Shown here in pieces: positions 34,437-44,322 of a stretch of 64,000 nt of DNA (position 1 is the first letter of the stretch; each line of letters begins with the position of its first letter). Below the pieces are notes generated by a model, which saw only the letters and a program-made list of their open reading frames with translations, did no database searches and was not told where the DNA came from. This DNA is from Pseudomonas kilonensis. Lineage in GTDB: Bacteria; Pseudomonadota; Gammaproteobacteria; Pseudomonadales; Pseudomonadaceae. The translations under genes and the position numbers were made by a program. The stretch lies in NCBI RefSeq assembly GCF_001269885.1, contig NZ_LHVH01000030.1:1-64000 (forward strand), given 5' to 3'.

Positions 34437-34463
34437 TTGACGAGTTTTTCACCCAACATTCAC
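34437..34463 (+). promoter_or_regulatory. ColR-like operator upstream of PAP2 gene
   Basis: TTGACGAGTTTTTCAC is followed by CCAACATTCAC, so TTCAC occurs twice 11 bases apart, one helical turn, as for OmpR-family regulators. It lies about 70-100 bases before the PAP2 start and next to colR. Confidence 0.45.
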
Positions 34464-34534
34464 ACCGCCCCGACGCAGCGCAGACCAGACTGTGCGACAC
34501 CGCTTTATGCCCTCCCCCCATCAAAGGTAATGCC

Positions 34535-35278
34535 ATGGTCCCCACCGCCACCCGCCCCGTTTCCCGGCCCCTGAATTTCTGGGTTGTCCTGGGCCTGCCT
34601 GCCGTTGTCGCAGCGACGCTGGTGTTGCTGGAATTGACCACGCTGGACATGGACGTGGCCAAGCTGTTTTACGACCCGATGGCGGGTGGATTCATCGGCC
34701 GGCACAGCTTTTTCCTGGAAGACATCCTGCACGATCGAGCCAAAGAGGTGGTCATCGTGTTCTCCGTGCTGGCGGTCCTGGGATTCATCAGCTCGTTCTT
34801 CATCGCCCGGCTCAAACCGTTCAAGCGCGAGCTCGGTTGCCTGGTGCTGTCCCTGACACTGGCGACGTCCTTCGTCACCCCGATGAAAGCGGTGACGGCG
34901 GTGCAATGCCCCTGGAGCCTGAAGGAGTTCGGCGGCAAGGAAACCTATAGCGAACTGCTGAGCCCACGCCCGGCCACGGACAAACCCGGTCGATGCTGGC
35001 CCGGCGGTCACGCCGCTACGGGGTTCACGTTGTTTGCACTATTCTTCGTCCTGCGCGACCGCCGCCCGCGCCTGGCCCGCCAGGCCTTGGTACTCACCTT
35101 TACGCTGGGCACGGTGTTTTCCCTGGGGCGGATGATGCAAGGGGCGCACTTCTTTTCCCACAATGTGTGGACAGCGGTGTTCTGTTGGCTGATTTGCCTG
35201 GGGTGTTACTACTACATTCTGTACCGACCGGCCGTCATGACTGATCGCGCAGCGTTGAGCCAGCCCGCCAACGCCTGA
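34535..35278 (+). CDS. PAP2-family membrane phosphatase
   Basis: Encodes 247 residues with about five to six membrane helices. The phosphatase motifs are present: Arg/Pro in ELLSPRPATDKPGRCWPGGH (catalytic His in GGH) and GRMMQGAHFFSHNVWTAVFC with the second His. The WPGGH variant and SHNVW resemble lipid A or undecaprenyl-PP phosphotransferases (LpxE/LpxT type). Location next to colRS and a ColR-like site suggests lipid or lipopolysaccharide remodelling on metal stress; the substrate is inferred only. Confidence 0.85.
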   Translation: MVPTATRPVSRPLNFWVVLGLPAVVAATLVLLELTTLDMDVAKLFYDPMAGGFIGRHSFFLEDILHDRAKEVVIVFSVLAVLGFISSFFIARLKPFKRELGCLVLSLTLATSFVTPMKAVTAVQCPWSLKEFGGKETYSELLSPRPATDKPGRCWPGGHAATGFTLFALFFVLRDRRPRLARQALVLTFTLGTVFSLGRMMQGAHFFSHNVWTAVFCWLICLGCYYYILYRPAVMTDRAALSQPANA

Positions 35279-35297
35279 AAGCGCCTTGGACAAACCC

Positions 35298-35390
35298 TGT
35301 GGGAGCAAAGCTTGCTCGCGATTACGATGGCAGCTTCAACATCCTGGCAAGCTGACCCACCGCAATCGCGAGCAAGCTTTGCTCCCACAG
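35298..35390. repeat. REPIN between PAP2 gene and groEL
   Basis: CTGTGGGAGCAAAGCTTGCT and AGCAAGCTTTGCTCCCACAG arms. Confidence 0.93.
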
Positions 35391-35434
35391 AGACAGCCGG
35401 GCCCTACTCAATGCTGGGGCAAACCCAAGGCAAT

Positions 35435-35470
35435 AAAAAACCCCGCTTGCTTTCGCAGGCGGGGTTTTTC
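35435..35470 (-). terminator. Intrinsic terminator of groESL
   Basis: CCCCGCTTGC / GCAGGCGGGG stem, A-run on the left and TTTTT on the right, 21 bases past the groEL stop. Confidence 0.92.
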
Positions 35471-35490
35471 GCTACAGGGGTAAGGCTGGC

Positions 35491-37134
<1,644 letters not shown>

Positions 37135-37183
37135 GATCGATATTCCTTAAATACTTTGTAGTCGCGGGAAAATGAGCGGGGAA

Positions 37184-37477
37184 TCAGCCTTCGATAACAG
37201 CGAGGATTTCGCTCTCGCCGATAACCAGCAGGTCTTCGCCATCAACTTTCACAGTGTTGCTACCGGAGTAAGGGCCGAACACAACCTTGTCACCCACTTT
37301 CACGGACAGCGCACGTACTTCACCGTTTTCCAGTGCCTTGCCCGGGCCTACAGCGAGGACTTCACCCTGGTTTGGCTTCTCGGCAGCCGAACCTGGCAGG
37401 ACGATACCGCCAGCGGTTTTCTTTTCTTCTTCGCTGCGACGGACGACGACGCGGTCATGCAGAGGACGAAGCTTCAT
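37184..37477 (-). CDS. groES: Co-chaperonin GroES
   Basis: Encodes 97 residues: MKLRPLHDRVVVRRSEEEKK, the mobile loop GGIVLPGSAAEKPNQGEVLA, and a conserved C-terminus. Heptameric lid of GroEL. AGGAGAG precedes the ATG. Transcribed with groEL from a likely sigma-32 promoter about 145 bases upstream. Confidence 0.99.
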   Translation of the reverse strand: MKLRPLHDRVVVRRSEEEKKTAGGIVLPGSAAEKPNQGEVLAVGPGKALENGEVRALSVKVGDKVVFGPYSGSNTVKVDGEDLLVIGESEILAVIEG

Positions 37478-37620
37478 TGTCGATCTCTCCTAATTGTGGT
37501 TTTCATCGGCCGGTGTAGTCCCGGCGGGTTTAACAAAGCCGGCGGAGCCGGGTGCGGTTCGTCAGTCGAACCGCGGAAGTCTGTCCGGTGTCACCACCGG
37601 AAACCTTGCGGTGACCGTTA

Positions 37621-37649
37621 CATAAGGGCGCACAAGTGGATTACAAGGG
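37621..37649 (-). promoter_or_regulatory. Sigma-32 heat-shock promoter of groESL
   Basis: On the minus strand CCCTTGTAA (-35) and CCCTTATG (-10) lie about 12 bases apart, close to CTTGAAA / CCCCATNT. The ~140-base leader that follows holds two hairpins, GCGGTTCG/CGAACCGC (37554-37574) and TCCGGT/ACCGGA (37584-37601). Confidence 0.7.
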
Positions 37650-37686
37650 CGGGAGCAGATTTTTTTTACTTTGCGCAGCCAAAACG

Positions 37687-37712
37687 AACACGGCGCCCGA
37701 AGGCGCCGTGCT
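37687..37712 (-). terminator. Intrinsic terminator of fxsA
   Basis: CACGGCGCC / GGCGCCGTG stem with CGAA loop, eight bases past the fxsA stop, T-rich on the minus side. Confidence 0.75.
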
Positions 37713-37719
37713 GATGGTT

Positions 37720-38196
37720 TTACTTGGAATCGCGGTGTTCGAATTCGCCTTCGATCACGTTGGGCTCGCGGCCCACAGGCTCGCGCGGCGCCGGACCGCC
37801 ACGGGGTTGGAGGTCATCGGCGAAGGCGCGTTGACGCATCGCCTGCTCTTCGGCGCGCTGGCGCATTTTATTGGCCAGCAGCCTCCGGGTGAACGGCAAC
37901 AGCATGACCAGGCCCAGCACGTCGCTGATAAAGCCGGGCAGGATCAACAGACCGCCACCCAGGGCCAGCATCAGGCCTTCGAGCATGGTCTGGGCGGGCA
38001 GCTCGCCACGGTTCAGGCTTTCACGGGCCCGCAATGCCGTGGCGAGGCCGGCAATGCGCAGCACGAACACGCCGAGCATCGAGCCGAGAATGACCAGCAG
38101 CAGGGCCGGGAAAAACCCGATCGCACCGCTGACCTTGACGAATACGAACAGCTCCAACACCGGGAACAGCAGAAAGAGCAACAAAAAAGGGCGCAT
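37720..38196 (-). CDS. fxsA: FxsA family membrane protein
   Basis: Encodes 158 residues, the same length as E. coli FxsA. ATG 38196 is chosen over an upstream TTG. Three to four hydrophobic segments (FLLLFLLFPVLELFVFVKVS; LLLVILGSMLGVFVLRIAG; LALGGGLLILPGFISDVLGL) are followed by a charged cytoplasmic tail. Overproduced FxsA relieves F-exclusion of phage T7 in E. coli; its normal role is unknown. The groES-fxsA neighbourhood is conserved in pseudomonads. Confidence 0.93.
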   Translation of the reverse strand: MRPFLLLFLLFPVLELFVFVKVSGAIGFFPALLLVILGSMLGVFVLRIAGLATALRARESLNRGELPAQTMLEGLMLALGGGLLILPGFISDVLGLVMLLPFTRRLLANKMRQRAEEQAMRQRAFADDLQPRGGPAPREPVGREPNVIEGEFEHRDSK

Positions 38197-38262
38197 CAAA
38201 TGGTTCCTCAACGCAAGAATGCCTTGCTATGAAAACCTAAATGACGTCGCCCTTTCGTGAAT

Positions 38263-38994
38263 TCAAGCGTCGACTTCCGCATTTTTTGGCCATTGCTCGG
38301 CGTGAGCCAGATAAACCAAGGCTTCGCGCACTTGTGTCGGCGTGTTGCAAGGCGTCGCAAACGCCAGCCAGTGCAGGCCCTGGCCAATGCGCAAGTGCAT
38401 GCCCTCGCTGTCGATGCCCGCCAGTTGTGCCGGTTCGCTTTTCGGCAGGCCGGTCAATTCCACGTAATGGGCGATGGCCTTGGCGTGATCGGCATTCATG
38501 TGCTCGACCATGCTGGCTTCGGCCTTGCCGGCGAAGGGATTGGCCAGGGTGAGCTGGTCGATCCAGTGGATGGCGCCAAAGCCGCCAATGTAGCGATGGC
38601 GCACCGGCTCGAGCACCCAGAAATCGAAATCATGGGCCTTGTGGTAGTTCTGCGAGTCAGGGAAATAGCGGTAGTAACGCTCGGCGGCAGCCTCGATGGC
38701 GCCACTGTCTTCGAGTTTGCGGGCCTCGGCCAGGTAGGTCAGGCGCCCCACGGCCTGCACATCCTCGGCACCGCGCTCGCCCACCAGCATCGAACACTTG
38801 GGGTCTTTTTGCAGGTTATGAGTGTGCTGGGCGATACGGCTGATCAGGATCAGTGGCCGGCCTTGTTCGTCCAGGCAATAGGGCACCACGGAGCCGAACG
38901 GAAAGCCGGGCATGGATTTGGAATGAGTGGCGAGCACTCCACGGTATTCCTTGAGCAGCAGTTCCCGGGCATGCTTGGCAGCTTCAACGCTCAA
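38263..38994 (-). CDS. HugZ-like haem/flavin-binding split-barrel protein
   Basis: Encodes 243 residues. An N-terminal pyridoxamine-phosphate-oxidase-like split barrel (GVLATHSKSMPGFPFGSVVP; RPLILISRIAQHTHNLQKDP) is joined to a C-terminal DUF2470 domain (VEHMNADHAKAIAHYVELTG). This two-domain build is that of HugZ haem oxygenases and related proteins; HugZ function here is inferred and a flavin-reductase role is possible. The histidines in HMNADH are kept. Monocistronic. Confidence 0.85.
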   Translation of the reverse strand: MSVEAAKHARELLLKEYRGVLATHSKSMPGFPFGSVVPYCLDEQGRPLILISRIAQHTHNLQKDPKCSMLVGERGAEDVQAVGRLTYLAEARKLEDSGAIEAAAERYYRYFPDSQNYHKAHDFDFWVLEPVRHRYIGGFGAIHWIDQLTLANPFAGKAEASMVEHMNADHAKAIAHYVELTGLPKSEPAQLAGIDSEGMHLRIGQGLHWLAFATPCNTPTQVREALVYLAHAEQWPKNAEVDA

Positions 38995-39152
38995 CTTATG
39001 ACTCCTTTTATGAAAACCGTCTAGAAAACGGTCAGGTGACTGGAGTAATGTTCCGGTACGCCTATGGGACAGTTCTCGTGTGCAGCCGGGCTACACCGTC
39101 GCCAATCGAGAGACCTCCCAAAAGGCCCCCTCCACCGCTGCGCCATCTGGAC

Positions 39153-39917
39153 ATGAGCATGCAACTCACTGACAAAGTAATCATTATCACCGGCGGTTGC
39201 CAGGGCCTGGGCCGCTCCATGGCCGAGTATCTCGCGGGCAAAGGTGCGAAGCTCGCCCTGGTGGACCTCAACCAGGAAAAACTCGACCAGACGGTTGCCG
39301 CGTGTATAGCCAAGGGCGTCGAAGCCCGGGCGTACCTGTGCAACGTTGCCAATGAGGAGCAGGTCAGCGACATGGTCGCCCGGGTCGCCGAGGACTTCGG
39401 CGCGATCCACGGCCTGATCAACAACGCCGGGATCCTGCGTGACGGCCTGCTGCTCAAGGTCAAGGATGGCGAAATGACCAAGATGAGCCTGGCCCAGTGG
39501 CAGGCCGTGATCGACGTCAACCTCACCGGTGTATTCCTGTGCACCCGTGAAGTGGCGGCGAAAATGGTCGAGCTGAAGAACAGCGGCGCCATCATCAATA
39601 TCTCGTCGATCTCCCGCGCCGGCAATGTCGGCCAGACCAACTACTCGGCCGCCAAGGCCGGTGTGGCCGCCGCCACTGTGACCTGGGCCAAGGAACTGGC
39701 GCGCTACGGCATCCGTGTCGCCGGCATCGCACCGGGCTTCATCGAAACCGAGATGACCCTGGGCATGAAGCCCGAGGCCCTGGAAAAAATGACCTCGGGG
39801 ATTCCGCTCAAGCGCATGGGCAAGCCTGAGGAGATTGCGCATTCGGCGGCGTATATCTTCGAGAACGACTATTACACCGGTCGGATCCTGGAGATGGATG
39901 GCGGGTTGCGGATCTAA
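39153..39917 (+). CDS. Short-chain dehydrogenase/reductase (FabG-like)
   Basis: Encodes 254 residues. The Rossmann motif TGGCQGLGRSMAEYLAGKGA, NNAG (LINNAGILRDGLLLK), catalytic Ser in INISSISRAGN and YSAAK (QTNYSAAKAGVAAATV) are all present, and a C-terminal GRILEMDGGL. Classical SDR using NAD(P)H, closest in form to 3-oxoacyl-ACP reductases, but a second fabG outside the fab cluster may act on another ketone. ATG 39153 or 39159 are both possible; neither has a strong ribosome-binding site. Confidence 0.88.
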   Translation: MSMQLTDKVIIITGGCQGLGRSMAEYLAGKGAKLALVDLNQEKLDQTVAACIAKGVEARAYLCNVANEEQVSDMVARVAEDFGAIHGLINNAGILRDGLLLKVKDGEMTKMSLAQWQAVIDVNLTGVFLCTREVAAKMVELKNSGAIINISSISRAGNVGQTNYSAAKAGVAAATVTWAKELARYGIRVAGIAPGFIETEMTLGMKPEALEKMTSGIPLKRMGKPEEIAHSAAYIFENDYYTGRILEMDGGLRI

Positions 39918-39932
39918 ACCCACCGCCTAACA

Positions 39933-40117
39933 AAATGTGGGAGCAAGCCTGTGGGGGGCAAAGCCTGTGGGAGCATAGCTTGCTCGCGATGACGGCGTCA
40001 CACCCAACATCTCTGTTGGCTTTAAAACCGCTATCGCGAGCAAGCTATGCTCCCACAGGCTTTGCTCCTACAGGGTTTGCTCCTATAGGGTTTGCTCCTA
40101 CAGGCTTGCTCCCCACA
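39933..40117. repeat. REPIN with tandem degenerate tail repeats
   Basis: A full REPIN (39965-40058, arms CTGTGGGAGCATAGCTTGCT and AGCAAGCTATGCTCCCACAG) is preceded by two broken arm copies and followed by three 16-base repeats TTTGCTCCTACAGGG (or TATAGGG) and a CTTGCTCCCCACA end. Confidence 0.9.
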
Positions 40118-40136
40118 TAGATCGCAGTTCAGCCGA

Positions 40137-41231
40137 TCAATCGTCGCTGACAGTGATGTTCGGCATCGCCGGCATGGCCGCTTCCTGCAACACGATCCGC
40201 GCGCCCACGTGGCGGGCCAGTTCCTGATAGACCATGGCGATCTGGCTGTCCGGTTCGGCGATGACCGTCGGCTTGCCGCCGTCGGCCTGTTCGCGGATCA
40301 GCATCGACAGCGGCAGCGAAGCCAGCAATTCGACGCCGTATTGGGTCGCCAGTTTTTCCCCGCCACCTTCGCCGAACAGGTGCTCGGCATGCCCGCAATT
40401 GGAGCAGATGTGCACGGCCATGTTCTCCACCACACCCAGCACCGGGATGTTGACCTTGCGGAACATCTCCACACCCTTGCGTGCGTCCAGCAAGGCCAGG
40501 TCTTGAGGCGTGGTGACGATCACCGCACCGGCCACCGGGACTTTCTGCGCCAGGGTCAGCTGGATATCGCCGGTGCCCGGTGGCATGTCGATCACCAGGT
40601 AATCCAGGTCGCCCCAGGCGGTTTGCGTAACCAGTTGCAACAGGGCACCGGAAACCATCGGCCCACGCCAGACCATCGGCGTGTTGTCATCGGTCAGGAA
40701 GGCCATGGACATGACTTCCACGCCATGGGACTGGATCGGCACGAACCACTTCTGGTCCTTGACCTGCGGTCGGGTGCCCTCGGCAACACCGAACATGATG
40801 CCCTGGCTCGGGCCGTAGATGTCTGCATCGAGAATCCCGACCTTCGCCCCTTCACGGGCCAGGGCCAGGGCCAGGTTGGCCGCGGTGGTGGACTTGCCCA
40901 CGCCGCCCTTGCCCGAGGCCACGGCGATCACATTCTTGACGTTCGCCAGCCCCGGCACCTGCGCCTGGGCCTTGTGGGCGGCGATCACGCTGGTGATGTC
41001 GACTTTGGCGGCGCTCACCCCGTCCAGGGCCTCGATCGCCATTTGCAGCATCTGCGCCCAGCCGCTCTTGAACAGGTCGGCGGCGTAGCCGATTTCCAGC
41101 TGGACGCTGACGCGATCGCCCTGGATGTCGATGGCGCGCACGCATCCGGCGCTGACCGGGTCCTGGTTCAGATAAGGGTCGGTGTACTGGCGAAGGACGG
41201 CTTCCACCGCTGCGCGATTGACGGCGCTCAT
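40137..41231 (-). CDS. mrp: Iron-sulfur cluster carrier ATPase Mrp/ApbC
   Basis: Encodes 364 residues. ATG 41231 is chosen (CGGAGTT upstream). An N-terminal DUF59/MIP18 domain (VEAVLRQYTDPYLNQDPVSA) precedes the P-loop ATPase with deviant Walker A (ASGKGGVGKSTTAANLALAL). The cluster-binding CXXC is in HICSNCGHAEHLFGEGGG. It binds and transfers [4Fe-4S] clusters to apo-enzymes. Divergent from metG, as in many proteobacteria. Confidence 0.95.
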   Translation of the reverse strand: MSAVNRAAVEAVLRQYTDPYLNQDPVSAGCVRAIDIQGDRVSVQLEIGYAADLFKSGWAQMLQMAIEALDGVSAAKVDITSVIAAHKAQAQVPGLANVKNVIAVASGKGGVGKSTTAANLALALAREGAKVGILDADIYGPSQGIMFGVAEGTRPQVKDQKWFVPIQSHGVEVMSMAFLTDDNTPMVWRGPMVSGALLQLVTQTAWGDLDYLVIDMPPGTGDIQLTLAQKVPVAGAVIVTTPQDLALLDARKGVEMFRKVNIPVLGVVENMAVHICSNCGHAEHLFGEGGGEKLATQYGVELLASLPLSMLIREQADGGKPTVIAEPDSQIAMVYQELARHVGARIVLQEAAMPAMPNITVSDD

Positions 41232-41321
41232 GGGCAACTCCGATAGCAAGACTTGAAAACAGGCCGCTATCCTACGCCGCGCATGCTGTTGTGGCGACCC
41301 GATTAAGGGCGACGAATGCGC

Positions 41322-41440
41322 TTGTGGCGAGGGAGCTTGCTCCCGCTGTGTGGGAGCAAGGCTTGCCCGCGATGCAGGCGATGCGGTCTTTCAGGAATCG
41401 AGGCGCCTGTTTCGCGAGCAAGCTTTGCTCCCACAATCCC
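41322..41440. repeat. Class-B REP arm beside class-A REPIN
   Basis: TTGTGGCGAGGGAGCTTGCT (class B) is followed at 41349-41434 by a complete GTGGGAGC REPIN, then AATCCCCTCCCG, a decayed right arm of class B. Same nested arrangement as at 31559. Confidence 0.8.
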
Positions 41441-41573
41441 CTCCCGCAACTTGTACCTGGCTTAATCCTTGCGCCGCTCCCAGCAATACATCCCGAAACA
41501 GCCCCGAAGGGTGAAAAAAAGCCGCCAGCGCTTTATAGTGGCCGACCTCCGTTTCATCAAGTAGCCGAGCCCC

Positions 41574-43619
41574 ATGTCCGAGCCACGCAAGATCCTCGTC
41601 ACCAGCGCCCTGCCCTATGCCAATGGTTCGATTCACCTCGGCCATATGCTGGAGTACATCCAGACCGATATGTGGGTGCGCTTCCAGAAGCATCGCGGCA
41701 ACCAATGCATCTATGTCTGCGCCGACGACGCCCACGGTTCGGCCATCATGCTGCGCGCGGAAAAGGAAGGCATCACCCCGGAAGAACTGATCGCCAACGT
41801 CCAGGCTGAGCACAGCGCCGACTTTGCCGAGTTCCTGGTGGACTTCGACAACTTCCACTCCACTCACGCCGAAGAAAACCGTGAGCTGTCGAGCCAGATC
41901 TACCTGAAACTGCGTGACGCCGGGCACATCGCCACCCGTTCGATCACCCAGTATTTCGACCCGGAAAAGAAAATGTTCCTGGCCGACCGCTTCATCAAGG
42001 GCACCTGCCCGAAATGCGGCACTGAAGACCAGTACGGCGATAACTGCGAAAAATGCGGCGCCACCTACGCACCGACCGACCTGAAAGACCCGAAATCGGC
42101 GATTTCCGGGGCGACGCCGGTGCTCAAGGACTCCCAGCATTTCTTCTTCAAGCTGCCGGACTTCCAGCAGATGCTGCAAGCCTGGACCCGCAGCGGCACC
42201 CTGCAGGACGCCGTCGCCAACAAGATCGCCGAATGGCTCGATGCCGGCCTGCAGCAGTGGGACATTTCCCGCGATGCGCCGTACTTCGGCTTCGAGATCC
42301 CCGACGAGCCCGGCAAGTATTTCTACGTGTGGCTGGACGCTCCGATCGGCTACATGGCGAGTTTCAAGAACCTCTGCAACCGCACGCCGGAGTTGGACTT
42401 CGACGCGTTCTGGGGCAAGGACTCCACCGCCGAGCTGTATCACTTCATCGGCAAGGACATCGTCAACTTCCACGCACTGTTCTGGCCGGCAATGCTTGAA
42501 GGCGCCGGTTTCCGCAAGCCGACCGGCATCAATGTCCACGGCTACCTGACCGTCAACGGCCAGAAAATGTCCAAGTCCCGCGGCACCTTCATCAAGGCCC
42601 GGACCTACCTGGACCACCTGTCCCCGGAATACCTGCGTTACTACTACGCGGCCAAGCTCGGCCGCGGCGTCGACGACCTGGACCTGAACCTCGAAGACTT
42701 CGTGCAAAAGGTCAACTCCGACCTGGTGGGCAAGGTCGTCAACATTGCCAGCCGTTGCGCCGGGTTCATCCACAAGGGCAACGCCGGGGTCCTGGTCGCC
42801 GGCAATGCCGCGCCGGAACTGACCGACGCCTTCCTGGCGGCCGCGCCAAGCATCGCCGAAGCCTACGAGTCCCGCGACTTTGCCCGTGCCATGCGCGAAA
42901 TCATGGCCTTGGCCGACCGCGCCAATGCCTGGATCGCCGACAAGGCGCCCTGGTCGCTGGCCAAGCAGGAAGGCAAACAGGACGAAGTCCAGGCGATCTG
43001 CGCCCTGGGCATCAACCTGTTCCGCCAACTGGTGATTTTCCTCAAGCCGGTACTGCCGCTGCTGGCCGCCGATGCCGAGGCGTTCCTCAACGTCGCGCCA
43101 CTGACCTGGAACGATCACCAGACGCTGCTGAGCAACCATCAGTTGAACGCGTTCAAGCCGTTGATGACCCGTATCGACGCGACCAAGGTGCAAGCCATGA
43201 CCGACGCCTCCAAGGAAGACCTGGCCGCCAGCCAGACCGACACCGGCGCGCCTGCCGGGAACGGCGAACTGGCCAAGGACCCGCTGTCGCCGGAAATCGA
43301 ATTCGACGCCTTTGCCGCCGTTGACCTGCGCGTGGCGCTGATCGTCAAGGCCGAGGCCGTCGAAGGCGCCGACAAGCTGCTGCGCCTGACCCTGGACATT
43401 GGCGACGAGCAACGCAACGTGTTCTCCGGCATCAAGAGTGCCTACCCGGACCCGGCCAAGCTCGAAGGCCGCTTGACGATGATGATCGCCAACCTCAAGC
43501 CGCGCAAAATGCGCTTTGGTATCTCCGAAGGCATGGTGATGGCGGCAGGCCCCGGCGGCGAGGAAATCTACCTGTTGAGCCCTGACAGCGGCGCCAAGCC
43601 GGGCCAGCGGATCAAGTAA
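41574..43619 (+). CDS. metG: Methionyl-tRNA synthetase
   Basis: Encodes 681 residues of the class I long form. HIGH-type motif in SIHLGHMLEYIQTDMW; a zinc knuckle CPKCGTEDQYGDNCEKCG; KMSKS in VNGQKMSKSRGTFIKAR; and a C-terminal EMAP/Trbp111 tRNA-binding domain (AVDLRVALIVKAEAVEGADK; LKPRKMRFGISEGMVMAAGP). It charges elongator and initiator tRNA-Met. Ends at its own terminator before rnfA. Confidence 0.98.
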   Translation: MSEPRKILVTSALPYANGSIHLGHMLEYIQTDMWVRFQKHRGNQCIYVCADDAHGSAIMLRAEKEGITPEELIANVQAEHSADFAEFLVDFDNFHSTHAEENRELSSQIYLKLRDAGHIATRSITQYFDPEKKMFLADRFIKGTCPKCGTEDQYGDNCEKCGATYAPTDLKDPKSAISGATPVLKDSQHFFFKLPDFQQMLQAWTRSGTLQDAVANKIAEWLDAGLQQWDISRDAPYFGFEIPDEPGKYFYVWLDAPIGYMASFKNLCNRTPELDFDAFWGKDSTAELYHFIGKDIVNFHALFWPAMLEGAGFRKPTGINVHGYLTVNGQKMSKSRGTFIKARTYLDHLSPEYLRYYYAAKLGRGVDDLDLNLEDFVQKVNSDLVGKVVNIASRCAGFIHKGNAGVLVAGNAAPELTDAFLAAAPSIAEAYESRDFARAMREIMALADRANAWIADKAPWSLAKQEGKQDEVQAICALGINLFRQLVIFLKPVLPLLAADAEAFLNVAPLTWNDHQTLLSNHQLNAFKPLMTRIDATKVQAMTDASKEDLAASQTDTGAPAGNGELAKDPLSPEIEFDAFAAVDLRVALIVKAEAVEGADKLLRLTLDIGDEQRNVFSGIKSAYPDPAKLEGRLTMMIANLKPRKMRFGISEGMVMAAGPGGEEIYLLSPDSGAKPGQRIK

Positions 43620-43639
43620 CGCGACCGCTTGCTGTACCG

Positions 43640-43676
43640 ATCCCACAGCCGCCTTGCAGGTGGCTGTGGGATTTTC
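43640..43676 (+). terminator. Intrinsic terminator of metG
   Basis: ATCCCACAGCC / GGCTGTGGGAT stem with an 11-base loop followed by TTTTCAT. It separates metG from the rnf operon. Confidence 0.85.
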
Positions 43677-43749
43677 ATATCTGGCCCACGCCCCCGGCGT
43701 GCCGGATAATGCCTAATCTTGTAACAGGTCCTTTGTCGCCAACACACCC

Positions 43750-44322
43750 ATGACCGAAATCGTCCTCACGCTGTTCAGCGCTGCCCTGATCAACAACCTG
43801 GTGTTGCACTGGCCGCTGGGCGTCGATCCGCTGCTGGCGGCCAACGGTAGGGGGCAGGTACACGCCGTGGGCCTGGCGACGGCATGCCTGATGCTGATCG
43901 TCGGCACCCTGGGCCATCTGATCGATCATGGGCTGCTGGCACCGACCAACCTGGTCTCGCTGCGCCTGTTGGCCTGGCTGTCCTTGAGCGTGTTGCTGAT
44001 CGGCCCCTTGCTGCGCCTGCTGGCACGCTGGCGGCCGGCAATGCCGTTCGAGGGGTTGTGGCCGCTGTTGCTGGGTAATGCCGGCATACTCGGGGTCACG
44101 CTGCTCAACGGCCAGGATGACCGAGGCCTGGGCCACGCCATCGCCCTGAGCCTGGGTGCCGGGCTGGGGTTCTGGCTGGTGCTGAGCCTGTTCGACGATC
44201 TGCGCCAGCGCACCTTCAATAATGATATTCCCCTGCCCTTTCGGGGCCTGCCGATTCAGTTGATCAGCGCCGGACTGATGGCAGTGGCCTTTCTCGGATT
44301 GCGTGGGCTGGTCAAAACATGA
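43750..44322 (+). CDS. rnfA: Rnf/Rsx subunit A-like membrane protein, Cys ligands lost
   Basis: Encodes 190 residues with six membrane helices. It aligns without gaps to the N-terminus of E. coli RsxA (NN at 15-16, then LGVDPL where RsxA has LGLCPF) and to its C-terminal half (GNAGILGVTLLN against TNCAVLGVALLN; SAGLMAVAFLGLRGLVKT). Both cysteines expected to bind the [2Fe-2S] cluster shared with RnfE are therefore replaced, by Asp 26 and Ala 111. First gene of a coupled operon (ATGA overlap with rnfB). It probably no longer carries the membrane cluster. Confidence 0.85.
   Translation: MTEIVLTLFSAALINNLVLHWPLGVDPLLAANGRGQVHAVGLATACLMLIVGTLGHLIDHGLLAPTNLVSLRLLAWLSLSVLLIGPLLRLLARWRPAMPFEGLWPLLLGNAGILGVTLLNGQDDRGLGHAIALSLGAGLGFWLVLSLFDDLRQRTFNNDIPLPFRGLPIQLISAGLMAVAFLGLRGLVKT

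Noticed and set aside
41391..43646. 751-codon frame antisense to metG
   Set aside because: Shadow of metG; begins in REP DNA.
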